DNA from: Legionella fallonii LLAP-10
GTDB lineage: Bacteria > Pseudomonadota > Gammaproteobacteria > Legionellales > Legionellaceae
Length of the DNA: 64,000 nt
Direction of reading: 5' to 3'
Assembly (NCBI RefSeq): GCF_000953135.1
Contig: NZ_LN614827.1
Span: forward strand, 2,881,001-2,945,000
In this document: positions 8,213-16,722 of the stretch, in pieces
How positions within the stretch are numbered: the stretch's first letter is position 1
How the letters are laid out: the number at the start of each line of letters is the position of its first letter
Position numbers and translations under genes: made by a program
Notes under the pieces: generated by a model
Seen by the model: only the letters and a program-made list of their open reading frames with translations
What the model was told of the DNA's origin: nothing
Database searches by the model: none

Positions 8213-8374
8213 ATGAAAAAAATGCCCTAATCCATTTATCCGTTCGGTTGCGCTGGATTTTGACTTAACACTTAGATAGCAATTTTCTCCTGCTCATTTT
8301 TGCATTGTTTTCTTTTTGTTCTATATTATAAAACAAAGATGTTAATTCACCCCACACATCAAGGAAGGGCCTCA

Positions 8375-9403
8375 ATGAAAAAGACGATGAAGGCAGCAAT
8401 TGTTAAGGAATTTCAAGCGCCATTAAGTATAGAAGAAGTTCCCATTCCAGAGCCCCAAGCGGGTCAAATCCAGGTAAAAGTAGTTGCCTCAGGGGTATGC
8501 CATACTGACTTACATGCCGTAGATGGTGATTGGCCAGTAAAACCTAAGCCACCTTTTATTCCTGGACACGAAGGTGTCGGATTCGTTTCAGCTGTAGGGT
8601 CTGGCGTTACTTATGTTAAAGAAGGAGATCGTGTCGGAGTTCCTTGGCTTTATAATAGTTGTGGCCATTGTGTCTACTGCTTAGATGGTTGGGAGACATT
8701 ATGTGAGTCACAACTTAATACAGGCTATTCAATAAATGGCAGCTTCGCTGAATACATTATTGCCGATCCTAATTATGTAGGCCACCTACCTGCTCATGCA
8801 GATTTTATTGAAACGGCCCCAATTCTATGTGCCGGCGTCACGGTATATAAAGGTTTAAAAATGACAGACACCAAACCCGGCGATTGGGTAGTTATCTCTG
8901 GAATAGGTGGGCTTGGTCATATGGCAGTGCAATATGCCAAGGCAATGGGGCTAAATGTAATTGCCGTAGACATTGATGACAATAAATTAACTTTAGCTAA
9001 ACAATTAGGCGCCGCATTAACAATTAACACCAAAAATACTGAGCCAGCCCTATTTATAAAAAAAGAAATTGGCGGAGCTCACGGGGTATTAGTAACGGCT
9101 GTATCCCCTACTGCTTTTGCTCAAGCTCAAGGAATGCTTCGTCGCGGTGGGACAGCAGTTCTTACAGGTTTACCCCCGGGCTCATTTCCAATCTCTATTT
9201 TCGATATGGTTCTCAATGGGATCACTGTAAGAGGGTCTATCGTAGGAACTCGTCTTGATCTACAAGAAGCATTAACTTTTGCCAGTGAAGGAAAAGTAAA
9301 AGCGACAGTAAGTACAGCAAAATTAGAAGAAATAAATTCAGTATTTGAACGAATGAAGCAAGGAACTATTAATGGACGAATCGTGCTTGATTATAGAAAT
9401 TAA
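8375..9403 (+). CDS. Zinc-dependent alcohol dehydrogenase (AdhP/AdhA type)
   Basis: Medium-chain NAD(P)-dependent alcohol dehydrogenase, 342 residues from the preferred start. Catalytic zinc ligands lie in SGVCHTDLH and GHEGVG; the structural zinc site is the Cys cluster [15 protein letters not shown]. The cofactor-binding Rossmann motif is [14 protein letters not shown]. The frame extends back to 8300, but the ATG at 8375 is preceded by AAGGAAGGG and gives the family-typical N-terminus [10 protein letters not shown]. With the aldehyde dehydrogenase 41 bp downstream it forms an alcohol-to-acid oxidation pair. A link to the acetone-forming decarboxylase upstream (acetone/2-propanol) is possible, but the AdhP family prefers primary alcohols. 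Confidence 0.92.
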   Translation: MKKTMKAAIVKEFQAPLSIEEVPIPEPQAGQIQVKVVASGVCHTDLHAVDGDWPVKPKPPFIPGHEGVGFVSAVGSGVTYVKEGDRVGVPWLYNSCGHCVYCLDGWETLCESQLNTGYSINGSFAEYIIADPNYVGHLPAHADFIETAPILCAGVTVYKGLKMTDTKPGDWVVISGIGGLGHMAVQYAKAMGLNVIAVDIDDNKLTLAKQLGAALTINTKNTEPALFIKKEIGGAHGVLVTAVSPTAFAQAQGMLRRGGTAVLTGLPPGSFPISIFDMVLNGITVRGSIVGTRLDLQEALTFASEGKVKATVSTAKLEEINSVFERMKQGTINGRIVLDYRN

Positions 9404-9444
9404 TCATTAGCCTTCTTGCATAACTGGTTGATTAAGGAGAAATC

Positions 9445-10821
9445 ATGACTATTCAAACAATCAATCCCTTTGATAATAAAGTGATTCACTCATTTTCTGA
9501 AATGAGTGCCGAACAGGTTGAGAAAGCAATAACAAAAGCACATGAAGCGTTTCTATCGTGGAAAAACTCTTCTTTTGCTAATCGAGCTCAATTAATTCAT
9601 AAAGCAGCAGAAATCATGCGCAAAAATAAAGAAGAATATGCACGTACCATTACTTTGGAAATGGGTAAGCTAATCGCTCAAGCCCGTGCTGAAGTAGAAT
9701 TAAGCGCGAATATCTTAGATTATTATGCTGATAACGCACAACGTTTTTTAAAGGATCAACCCTTAAAAGTAGACACAGGGGAAGCCTACATAAAATGTTG
9801 TCCTATTGGAGTTATTTTTGGTGTTGAACCATGGAACTTTCCTTTCTATCAGGTGGTTAGGGTGGCCGGACCTAATATTATGGTGGGAAACACCGTGATG
9901 ATTAAGCATGCATCAAACGTCCCTCAATGCGCTATTAGCCTTGAGAAAATATTTCGTGAAGCTGGAGCGCCGGAAGGGGTATTTACTAACCTGCTCATCT
10001 CTGCCAAGCATGTAAGTCGAATCATTGAAAATCCACTGATCGCTGGAGTTTCACTGACCGGAAGCGAAGCTGCAGGAGCTAGTGTTGCAGAAACCGCTGG
10101 TAAAGTACTCAAAAAATCGGTACTGGAATTAGGAGGCAGTGATCCATTTATTGTTCTAGATGATGCAGACATTGAGAAAACCATTAATTCGGCAGTATGG
10201 GCAAAAATGAATAATACAGGGCAATGCTGTGTTGCTGCTAAGCGTTTTATTATAATGGACCGTGTTGCGGATGAATTTATTAAAAAATTCAGTGAGAAGC
10301 TCTCTCAGTTAGAAGAAGGAAACCCATTAGATGAGAAGACCACTTTAGGCCCTTTATCTAGTGAACAAGCAGCGGTACAACTGGAAAAACAGATTGATGA
10401 TACCCTAAAAATGGGAGCTAAAGCACTCATTGGTGGTAGTAAACGCCATGGTGCGTTTATTAGTCCAACAATTTTAGTAGATGTAAAACCTGGAATGCCT
10501 GCTTATAGCGAAGAATTATTTGGCCCTGTAGCTACCATTTTCCGAGTTAGAACTGAAGAAGAAGCTATTAAACTAGCCAATGATACATCGTTTGGACTAG
10601 GTGCCTCTGTATTCAGTAACGACAGCAAAAGGGCAGAACACGTAGCGGAACAAATTGATAGCGGTATGGTATTTATCAATCACCCCACATGGACAGCCCC
10701 AGAGCTCCCCTTTGGCGGTACTAAAACTTCAGGATACGGGCGAGAACTATCTGATTTGGGTATTTTTGAGTTTATCAATAAAAAATTGATTCGCAGAAAT
10801 AATTACATGGATCCATTCTAG
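9445..10821 (+). CDS. NAD(P)-dependent aldehyde dehydrogenase, succinate-semialdehyde dehydrogenase-like (YneI/Sad type)
   Basis: A 458-residue member of the aldehyde dehydrogenase superfamily, closest by length and motifs to the short succinate-semialdehyde dehydrogenases. It has PWNFPFYQV, SLTGSEAAG (cofactor site), ELGGSDPFIV (general base Glu near 228), NNTGQCCVAAKR (nucleophile Cys near 260) and the C-terminal PFGGTKTSGYGREL. Start 9445 has AAGGAG seven bases upstream. It lies just downstream of the zinc alcohol dehydrogenase and likely shares its transcript. The true substrate (succinate semialdehyde or a general aldehyde) cannot be decided from sequence alone. Confidence 0.9.
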   Translation: MTIQTINPFDNKVIHSFSEMSAEQVEKAITKAHEAFLSWKNSSFANRAQLIHKAAEIMRKNKEEYARTITLEMGKLIAQARAEVELSANILDYYADNAQRFLKDQPLKVDTGEAYIKCCPIGVIFGVEPWNFPFYQVVRVAGPNIMVGNTVMIKHASNVPQCAISLEKIFREAGAPEGVFTNLLISAKHVSRIIENPLIAGVSLTGSEAAGASVAETAGKVLKKSVLELGGSDPFIVLDDADIEKTINSAVWAKMNNTGQCCVAAKRFIIMDRVADEFIKKFSEKLSQLEEGNPLDEKTTLGPLSSEQAAVQLEKQIDDTLKMGAKALIGGSKRHGAFISPTILVDVKPGMPAYSEELFGPVATIFRVRTEEEAIKLANDTSFGLGASVFSNDSKRAEHVAEQIDSGMVFINHPTWTAPELPFGGTKTSGYGRELSDLGIFEFINKKLIRRNNYMDPF

Positions 10822-10837
10822 TCAATAGATTGGGTTA

Positions 10838-10879
10838 AGTCCCATATTCTATAGCTTAACCGCTATAGAATATGGGACT
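10838..10879. terminator. Long perfect hairpin after the aldehyde dehydrogenase gene
   Basis: A perfect 18-bp inverted repeat (10838-10855 and 10862-10879, arms AGTCCCATATTCTATAGC and complement) with a 6-base loop, 17 bp after the stop codon. There is no clear T run, so it may end transcription by another route or stabilise the mRNA 3' end. Confidence 0.5.
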
Positions 10880-10991
10880 GCATTAATTATGCAATACCAT
10901 CCATCTTCTTACTTCGTAACCCAATAATCTCCTCTGTGACACGAAACGAATGAGGCAATTTTTTCTTAACCTGTATTGTCTTCTAGCATTA

Positions 10992-11005
10992 TAAGAAATT
11001 TCTTA
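10992..11005. promoter_or_regulatory. LetA-type upstream activating box
   Basis: TAAGAAATTTCTTA is a perfect 14-bp palindrome matching TNAGAAATTTCTNA, the element known to bind the response regulator LetA upstream of rsmY and rsmZ in Legionella pneumophila. It is centred about 65 bp before the inferred start of the small RNA, a sensible position for an activator. An extended -10 (TGCTATACT, hexamer at 11051-11056) follows. Confidence 0.8.
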
Positions 11006-11062
11006 CCTGGATTTAGAGCAATGTCCCTAGGGGTATTTTTTAGTCTTTGCTATACTAAAATC

Positions 11063-11206
11063 AGAGTTAAAGACAATGGATGTCTTAAAAAGACTTAGGT
11101 CTTTGGTATCAAGGATGGTACCCTCCCACAAGGATGTGGATGACGACTCTACTCCAAGGACGACTTAGGACTCATCTGGCCCCTAACCCAGAGTGAGTCT
11201 TTTTTT
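11063..11206 (+). ncRNA. RsmY/RsmZ-like CsrA-sequestering small RNA
   Basis: A noncoding stretch of about 144 nt with six GGA motifs (11078, 11113, 11132, 11138, 11158, 11168), several as AAGGA or ATGGA in predicted loops. It ends in a strong hairpin with a T run. A LetA-type box and an extended -10 promoter lie upstream. That combination defines the Rsm RNAs, which bind CsrA and release its targets when the LetA/LetS system is active. The start (about 11063) is inferred from the -10. Which paralogue it is (RsmX, Y or Z) cannot be said without comparison. Confidence 0.78.
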
Positions 11207-11207
11207 T
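11169..11207 (+). terminator. Intrinsic terminator of the Rsm-like RNA
   Basis: Stem GACTCATCTGG / CCAGAGTGAGTC (one bulge) around an 8-base C-rich loop, followed directly by eight T residues. A textbook Rho-independent terminator that fixes the 3' end of the small RNA near 11206. Confidence 0.85.
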
Positions 11208-11260
11208 ATCACATCCTTTAAATCATACTAATTCTAGCGATTATCTTAGCGATAGAGCCG

Positions 11261-11277
11261 GTTATACAAGAGGTCTA
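11261..11277. repeat. Solo end of the dispersed palindromic repeat
   Basis: GTTATACAAGAGGTCTA is one mismatch from the 17-bp terminus of the 146-bp element at 8067-8212. No matching left end was found nearby, so this is a solitary remnant. Confidence 0.5.
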
Positions 11278-11340
11278 AGTTAAGCTTTGCAACGTTGACT
11301 GGGCTTTGCTCCATTATCATTGGGTTGATGAATGAAAGTA

Positions 11341-11387
11341 GATTGGGCCGTTTGACCAGAGGATACCCCCAGTCAAACGGCCCAATC
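11341..11387. terminator. Strong GC-rich hairpin downstream of the LRR gene
   Basis: A perfect 16-bp inverted repeat (GATTGGGCCGTTTGAC at 11341-11356, complement at 11372-11387). It lies between the small RNA and the end of the convergent LRR gene. It has no long T run on either side, and may stop read-through from both directions. Confidence 0.45.
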
Positions 11388-11445
11388 GCCATCGGAATTT
11401 TTCCCGGATCAGACTGGGGCATTTATACCAACTAGAAAGGACTTT

Positions 11446-13086
11446 CTAACGCTGACATGAACTAGTTGCGATAGGGTCAGGTTGTTGTCCTTGTTTTACT
11501 CGTCGCGGAGGACTACTGAACTGTCCGTAAGTGTTTAAGCCTTCAAATATAGCCGCTGTTCTTTTCACATGACTTGATGTTTGTTTTGTTGTTTTGTCCT
11601 CTCCCCCAGCCAACGCAACAATCGTTGCCTTTGCTACTTCAAGCTCTTGTTTTAAGCGTTTCACTTCCGCTTGCAGATGCTTAATTTGTTCTGTCTTTTT
11701 AGAGGTTTTTCTTGGGGAAAGTTCTATCACAGCCATCTCAGCTGAAGAAGAAAGCTCTTGAGAAGAACTCACCTTTGCTTCAGATGAGGCTAGTTTGGCT
11801 TTCTTTTTATCTGTTATACGTTTCTTCAATATAGGTTCTAACTTGGAGTAATTAAGTCCATTAATGATAGTTAATTTTCGTTGGTCCTTTTCAGTAGGGA
11901 TTATGCTTAACAACATTTTAGGACTTAAACCTGTCCCCTCCAAATTAATCTCCGTTAGCTGATCAGCCTCACAAATAGAACTCAATAGGCTATCTAAAAT
12001 TTTTTTTCGTCCTCGTTTAGCCTCTTTTTGTTTATCCGTAAGAGGGTTTTTCTGCCGACTTGGAATTTTATAAAGTTCTTGAGCGCTTATATCAAGAACT
12101 TGTAGACGTAGATTCTTTAATAAGCACTCTACACCTGCTTGGGAAACTTGGTTACTAGCCATATTCAAATGGACTAAATTAGGGAAAAACTGAATCAATT
12201 CAGACAAAAATGCATCCCCCAATTTACAGGCACTTAAATTCATCGTACGGATATTTGCGAAATGAGTCGTATCGCTAAAATCCATCTTATTTAAGCTAAA
12301 TTGTTGTCGAAGTCGCGAATTATCACTGAGATCCACCGTATGAAGCTTTGCCATTTGGGCAATAGATTTAAAAGCAAGATGATTCAGATCACAATGATCG
12401 ATACAAAGCACCTCTAAGGAGGGACATCCCAGATGTAAAGCATCCCCTAACATCTTTATCTTAAAATTATTTCCCAGATCTAAAGTAGTTAATGAATCCA
12501 AGCCATTTAAGGTCGCCATGCATCCAGAGGTTAGCTTATTTTGTCGTAAATGCAATTGGGTTAGTTGTTTTAACTTAGAGCCCGCACTTATAAAATACTG
12601 TAACGAGCTATCCGTTACATTACACTGATTCAAAGAAAGTACTTTTAAGCTATTTGGAAAAGTCCTAAATTGACTCAATGCTATTTTGACATTGAGCTGG
12701 GGATTATTATCTAGATAAAGCGCTGTCAATTTCATGCTAAAAAGAGGCATACTTCCCAAAGAATTGTTCTTTAATGAAAGCGCGTTAACATGCTCTAATC
12801 GCACTAGATTATGAGTATTTCTATCGGTAATATGACACCCATCTAAGCGTAATGTTGTTATATTAGGTAACTTATTTAGCGCTTGAACCAATAACGCAAA
12901 ATCCTCTTGCGTAAAACGAGAGCCGCTTAAATCCAATTCAGAAATATTTTTACATCCCAGATTATTAGCATCATCTAAAGCAGCTAATAATTTTTTCATG
13001 TTATTTTTCTTTTTTAAACTAAGCTTTACTGTTGCAAGAAAAGGATCATCGTGCTGTACTTTATCTAAAAAATGGTTTAATTTCAT
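11446..13086 (-). CDS. Leucine-rich-repeat protein with C-terminal coiled coil (candidate Dot/Icm effector)
   Basis: A 546-residue protein without signal peptide. Residues about 45-410 carry RNase-inhibitor-type leucine-rich repeats (for example ISELDLSGSRFTQEDFALLV, and NITTLRLDGCHITD, LTQLHLRQNKLTSG). This eukaryote-like fold is common in Legionella effectors. A Ser/Lys-rich linker leads to a coiled coil at about 465-495 (TEQIKHLQAEVKRLKQELEV), then a polar tail of about 50 residues that could hold a translocation signal. It stands alone between an Rsm-like RNA and a signalling island. Effector status is inference; the repeat architecture is clear. Confidence 0.8.
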   Translation of the reverse strand: MKLNHFLDKVQHDDPFLATVKLSLKKKNNMKKLLAALDDANNLGCKNISELDLSGSRFTQEDFALLVQALNKLPNITTLRLDGCHITDRNTHNLVRLEHVNALSLKNNSLGSMPLFSMKLTALYLDNNPQLNVKIALSQFRTFPNSLKVLSLNQCNVTDSSLQYFISAGSKLKQLTQLHLRQNKLTSGCMATLNGLDSLTTLDLGNNFKIKMLGDALHLGCPSLEVLCIDHCDLNHLAFKSIAQMAKLHTVDLSDNSRLRQQFSLNKMDFSDTTHFANIRTMNLSACKLGDAFLSELIQFFPNLVHLNMASNQVSQAGVECLLKNLRLQVLDISAQELYKIPSRQKNPLTDKQKEAKRGRKKILDSLLSSICEADQLTEINLEGTGLSPKMLLSIIPTEKDQRKLTIINGLNYSKLEPILKKRITDKKKAKLASSEAKVSSSQELSSSAEMAVIELSPRKTSKKTEQIKHLQAEVKRLKQELEVAKATIVALAGGEDKTTKQTSSHVKRTAAIFEGLNTYGQFSSPPRRVKQGQQPDPIATSSCQR

Positions 13087-13300
13087 AATAGCCTCATTTG
13101 CTCAAAAACGCTCCATGTCTATTCCAATCCCTCAAGTGAAAATCAGCTGGAGTATAACGAATAAAAATAAACCAAACAATTTTATTTTTGCCTTTAATGG
13201 GCTTATTTGAACCAACACCTTGTCTTTACTTAATAAAATGTCTAGGTAGATAGCTCAGATGAGAATGAGGTCTATTGAGCAATAATAAATCTTCACTTGA

Positions 13301-14590
13301 TTATTTAACTTGTACATGAATCATCATGTCGCCAATTTGGCTTAAGGTTAATATAGCTTGCTCATTTAATACATGGCCCTGTGATAATAATTTTAAGCCT
13401 CTATCGGTTATTAAATCTTGGGACAATACCATTCCTGGCTTTAGTGCCCTAGCTGACAAAATGCGCTCTTTGATTTTATTCTGCATATCGGGTAATTGCT
13501 CAATAACACTTGCAAAAATCTCAACAATTGCCAGATCATAACGTTGCCCGTCATTATCACGAAGCATTTGTAATGCTTGTTGGGGAGCTAATTTTCTCGG
13601 CACAATTAATCCTACTTGCAATTCTACATAATCAACAATAATGGACAGAATACGAGCACCAACTGAAACAGCACTGCCAGCTAATTTGTTGGGATAGCCT
13701 CTGCCATTAAATAACTCCCGATGTGAGGCCACAATTCTAGCAACGTTTTCTAAGGGGGGAAATCCCATTAAGATAGCCTCGCCTAATAAAGGATATTTTT
13801 CAAATTCTTTACGCTCATAGGGAGATAAATGTTTATAGACCTTAGTAATTATTGCTTCTGGCATGCCAATTTTGCCAATCGCATACAACAAACCAGCCAT
13901 ATAGATTGTTTGTATTTCTGCCGAAGACAATCCTATTGCTTCGGCAGTCAGTTTAGCTAATTTAGCTACCAGCTTTGAATGGCCTTTAAAGATACTCTCG
14001 CGTCGCTCGCTTATAGACGATAAAATTTGCACCACCGAATCATAGGTTTGCTGAATTGCTTTATACGCTTTTTGTAATTTGATCGTTCTTTCTTTTACAA
14101 TTTTTTCTAAATTATTATTTAAAAATTGTAATTCTTTATTTTTTTCTATCAGTTCAATTTGTAAATTTATATTCTTTTCCCGCAAGATACGTTTTTCCAT
14201 TATGTTTTGAATAACGACTTCTAATTCATTAATTTGCCAGGGTTTGTGCAAGTAATACTCTATTTGCCCCTCATTAACAGCAGAAATTGCTGAATTGATA
14301 TCTGCATACCCTGTTAATAAAATACGGCTGATATCGGGCCATTTTTCAGCGGTCTTCTTTAAAAAAGTAGCCCCATCCATTTCAGGCATACGCATATCGG
14401 AAATGATGATATCAATATGATTTTGTTCAAGGATATTTAGACCATCGCTACCGCTACAAGCCGCAAACACCTCATATTTAAGGGGTAGAAACACTCTTTT
14501 TAATGAATTGACAATGTTCACTTCGTCATCAACTAATAGTAATGTTCCTTTGCTCGGCTCTCCTTGATGCTGACTCAACGTATTTAACAT
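13301..14590 (-). CDS. Response regulator with degenerate HD-GYP output domain
   Basis: A 429-residue RpfG-like protein. Residues about 15-130 form an intact receiver (VDDE, phospho-acceptor in IIISDMRMPEMDG, LLTGYAD, LHKPW). A coiled coil spans about 130-190 and an HD-GYP-like domain about 200-360. The scaffold is recognisable (GHSKLVAKLAKLT, NGRGYP), but the metal-binding residues are altered: the HD pair is YA in LLYAIGK, the HP motif is YP, HHE is HRE and DGxGYP is NGRGYP. It is unlikely to hydrolyse cyclic di-GMP and may instead act as a binding or regulatory output. GGAG lies eight bases before the ATG. A repeat element separates it from the kinase genes upstream. Confidence 0.85.
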   Translation of the reverse strand: MLNTLSQHQGEPSKGTLLLVDDEVNIVNSLKRVFLPLKYEVFAACSGSDGLNILEQNHIDIIISDMRMPEMDGATFLKKTAEKWPDISRILLTGYADINSAISAVNEGQIEYYLHKPWQINELEVVIQNIMEKRILREKNINLQIELIEKNKELQFLNNNLEKIVKERTIKLQKAYKAIQQTYDSVVQILSSISERRESIFKGHSKLVAKLAKLTAEAIGLSSAEIQTIYMAGLLYAIGKIGMPEAIITKVYKHLSPYERKEFEKYPLLGEAILMGFPPLENVARIVASHRELFNGRGYPNKLAGSAVSVGARILSIIVDYVELQVGLIVPRKLAPQQALQMLRDNDGQRYDLAIVEIFASVIEQLPDMQNKIKERILSARALKPGMVLSQDLITDRGLKLLSQGHVLNEQAILTLSQIGDMMIHVQVK

Positions 14591-14615
14591 ATTCCTGACT
14601 CCAAAATTTTCCTAT

Positions 14616-14760
14616 TAGACCTCGTACATCACTGCGTCTGTTGCTGGATTGCTGTGTTATAAGTGTTTCTCCGGCGCTCGTTTACTCGCATTAAACCCCG
14701 CTACGCGAAATCCTTACGCCTTGCCCTCAAACAAAATCCACTGGTTATGCACAAGGTCTA
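14616..14760. repeat. Palindromic dispersed repeat, copy B (145 bp, inverted relative to copy A)
   Basis: Same family as 8067-8212 but in the opposite orientation: the left end TAGACCTCGTACATC is degraded and the right end GGTTATGCACAAGGTCTA is well kept. Interior matches include CTCCGGCGCTCG and TTATAAGTGTTTC. It lies exactly between two signalling genes, ending two bases before the stop codon of the kinase. Confidence 0.75.
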
Positions 14761-14762
14761 TT

Positions 14763-16709
14763 TTATTTTTCTGTAGAAAAATCTTCTTCGCTATCCTTCT
14801 TTCTTTCTATAGCGGGTAAATAAATAGTAAACGTAGTGCCTTCATTAAGTTTGCTTTTGACTTCAATTCGCCCCTGATGTTTTTTGATAATATTATAAGA
14901 AATTGATAAGCCCAGACCGGTTCCTGTACCAACAGGTTTCGTTGTAAAAAAAGGATCAAACAATTTTTCAATGTGCTCCTGCTTTATCCCAGTACCCGTA
15001 TCTTGTACTTCAATTTCAATCAGGTCATTATTGTGCCGAGTTCTAATAATGATTTCGCCCTTTTCTGGAATTGCCTGCACTGCATTAACTAATAGATTCA
15101 TAAATACTTGGTTTAATTGTCGTGGATTACACCAAATTAAAGGCACATCACTATACTCTTTTTTCACCGTGCATTTATATTTCAACTCGTTCCAAACTAT
15201 CTTTAGCGTCACATCGATACATTGATTCACGTTCGCTTTTTGCAATTCTCCTTCATCTGTATGAGAAAAAGTTTTGAGATCGCCTACAATTTCTTTTATT
15301 CGATTGAGTCCTTCCAAACATTCTTTTAATAGCACTTGAATATCTTCCTGCAGAAATGGTATGTTTTTTTCACTCAACAAAGTAACCCAATGTTCCTTTA
15401 ATTTGTCGACAGAGTCAGAATCTATTTGCAACAATTGATTATTGATATCAGAGATGATCTCTTGAATGTTGCTCATGTAGCCTTGTAAGATTTTTGTATT
15501 GCTGATGACATAAGCAATAGGATTATTTATTTCATGTGCAACTCCTGCTGCGAGTTGGCCGATAGCAACAAGTTTTGAGTGTTGGATCAATTGAGCTTGA
15601 GTCGCTTGTAACTCTTGATATAGTTTTTTTACTTTTTCATAATTCTTTTTCAGCTTTTTTTCATTTTGTCTGCGCTCGAGTAGAGTCCCCAGTTGATTGG
15701 CTGCGGTAGTAATAAAATCTAAAAACTTCGGGTCTTTTAGCATGGTCTGCTCAGAATAAAATTCAGCTACAGCAATAGTTTTATCGTAGAGTCTAATAGG
15801 TACTGCAAAACCATCACGGATGGAATGCATGAAATAATCTTCATTCAAAAGGACCTGATTTCCATCATCATTAAGCCAGCAAGGTACACCATTTTTTAAA
15901 ATGCGTTTTGCTAATGGGAGAGCAACTTCGGAACTTGATTGGCTCAGATATTTTTGCATATCTTGATAAATAACATTATTTTCTACATACCATATATCTG
16001 TCGAAATCAGCTCTACGGAAGGATGAGCTTCCTGTTCCTTTACTCTGTAGATATGCCCTACAGGCCAATGCTGCAATTTACAAATATCATTAACAAATAA
16101 CTGTAAGGCACCATGCGTACTAAATTCCGTATGCGATAATTGACTTAAATTGAATAAAAACTCCGATTTTTTTAAATGGTATTCAATTTGTGTATGTTGT
16201 TTCTTAATGCGCTTTTGTGCTTGTTTTGAAAGTTCCCATTTTTTTGTTAGCGTGGATGCCAATTGTAAAATTTCAATCGCATCAAAAGGCTTTTTCAAAA
16301 TAAGAAAATTATCTGAACCGTTTAATCGACGATAAATATCATCAAAGGAATAATCAGAATAAGCAGTGCAAATCACCACTTGTAAATCAGGATCCATTTT
16401 CCATAACTGTTCAATAGTATAAATCCCATCCCATCCAGGTGGCATACGTACATCAACAAAGGCAAGTGCATAAGGTTGATTATTTTTTTTTGCTGCTTGA
16501 ATACACTCTAATCCTTGCTCTCCCTGATATGCTGAATCAATCTGAAATGTAGGCATATTAAGAGCAATATCATTAGATTCATCTGAGCCAAATATCATCG
16601 CCCGTAACCCATCTATTTCTTCATCAGTTTTCTTTTCTCCAAGAATTTTTAAAAAATCTTTATGTATTTCTTCATTATCATCGACAATTAAGAGTCTTTT
16701 TTGTTCCAT
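14763..16709 (-). CDS. Hybrid REC-GAF-histidine kinase
   Basis: A cytoplasmic sensor kinase of 648 residues. The N-terminal receiver (residues 1-150) is intact: LLIVDDNEEIHKDF, phospho-acceptor in AFVDVRMPPGWDG, CTAYSD and LKKPFD. It has the roughly 25-residue insertion seen in REC domains that start IHxDF. A GAF-like sensor domain spans about 185-350, a coiled coil follows, then HisKA with VAHEINNPIAY and a complete ATPase domain (NLLVNAVQA, DTGTGI, GTGLGLS). The ATG at 16709 is preferred over 16766 because of GGAGAAGG just upstream and a 13-bp gap to the preceding gene. It probably exchanges phosphate with the pseudo-receiver kinase and the REC/HD-GYP protein encoded around it. Confidence 0.9.
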   Translation of the reverse strand: MEQKRLLIVDDNEEIHKDFLKILGEKKTDEEIDGLRAMIFGSDESNDIALNMPTFQIDSAYQGEQGLECIQAAKKNNQPYALAFVDVRMPPGWDGIYTIEQLWKMDPDLQVVICTAYSDYSFDDIYRRLNGSDNFLILKKPFDAIEILQLASTLTKKWELSKQAQKRIKKQHTQIEYHLKKSEFLFNLSQLSHTEFSTHGALQLFVNDICKLQHWPVGHIYRVKEQEAHPSVELISTDIWYVENNVIYQDMQKYLSQSSSEVALPLAKRILKNGVPCWLNDDGNQVLLNEDYFMHSIRDGFAVPIRLYDKTIAVAEFYSEQTMLKDPKFLDFITTAANQLGTLLERRQNEKKLKKNYEKVKKLYQELQATQAQLIQHSKLVAIGQLAAGVAHEINNPIAYVISNTKILQGYMSNIQEIISDINNQLLQIDSDSVDKLKEHWVTLLSEKNIPFLQEDIQVLLKECLEGLNRIKEIVGDLKTFSHTDEGELQKANVNQCIDVTLKIVWNELKYKCTVKKEYSDVPLIWCNPRQLNQVFMNLLVNAVQAIPEKGEIIIRTRHNNDLIEIEVQDTGTGIKQEHIEKLFDPFFTTKPVGTGTGLGLSISYNIIKKHQGRIEVKSKLNEGTTFTIYLPAIERKKDSEEDFSTEK

Positions 16710-16722
16710 CACCTTCTCCGAT

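Noticed and set aside
9407..9430. CCTTCTTGCATAAC before the aldehyde dehydrogenase gene as a repeat end
   Set aside because: Short, mismatched and without a partner; chance similarity cannot be excluded.
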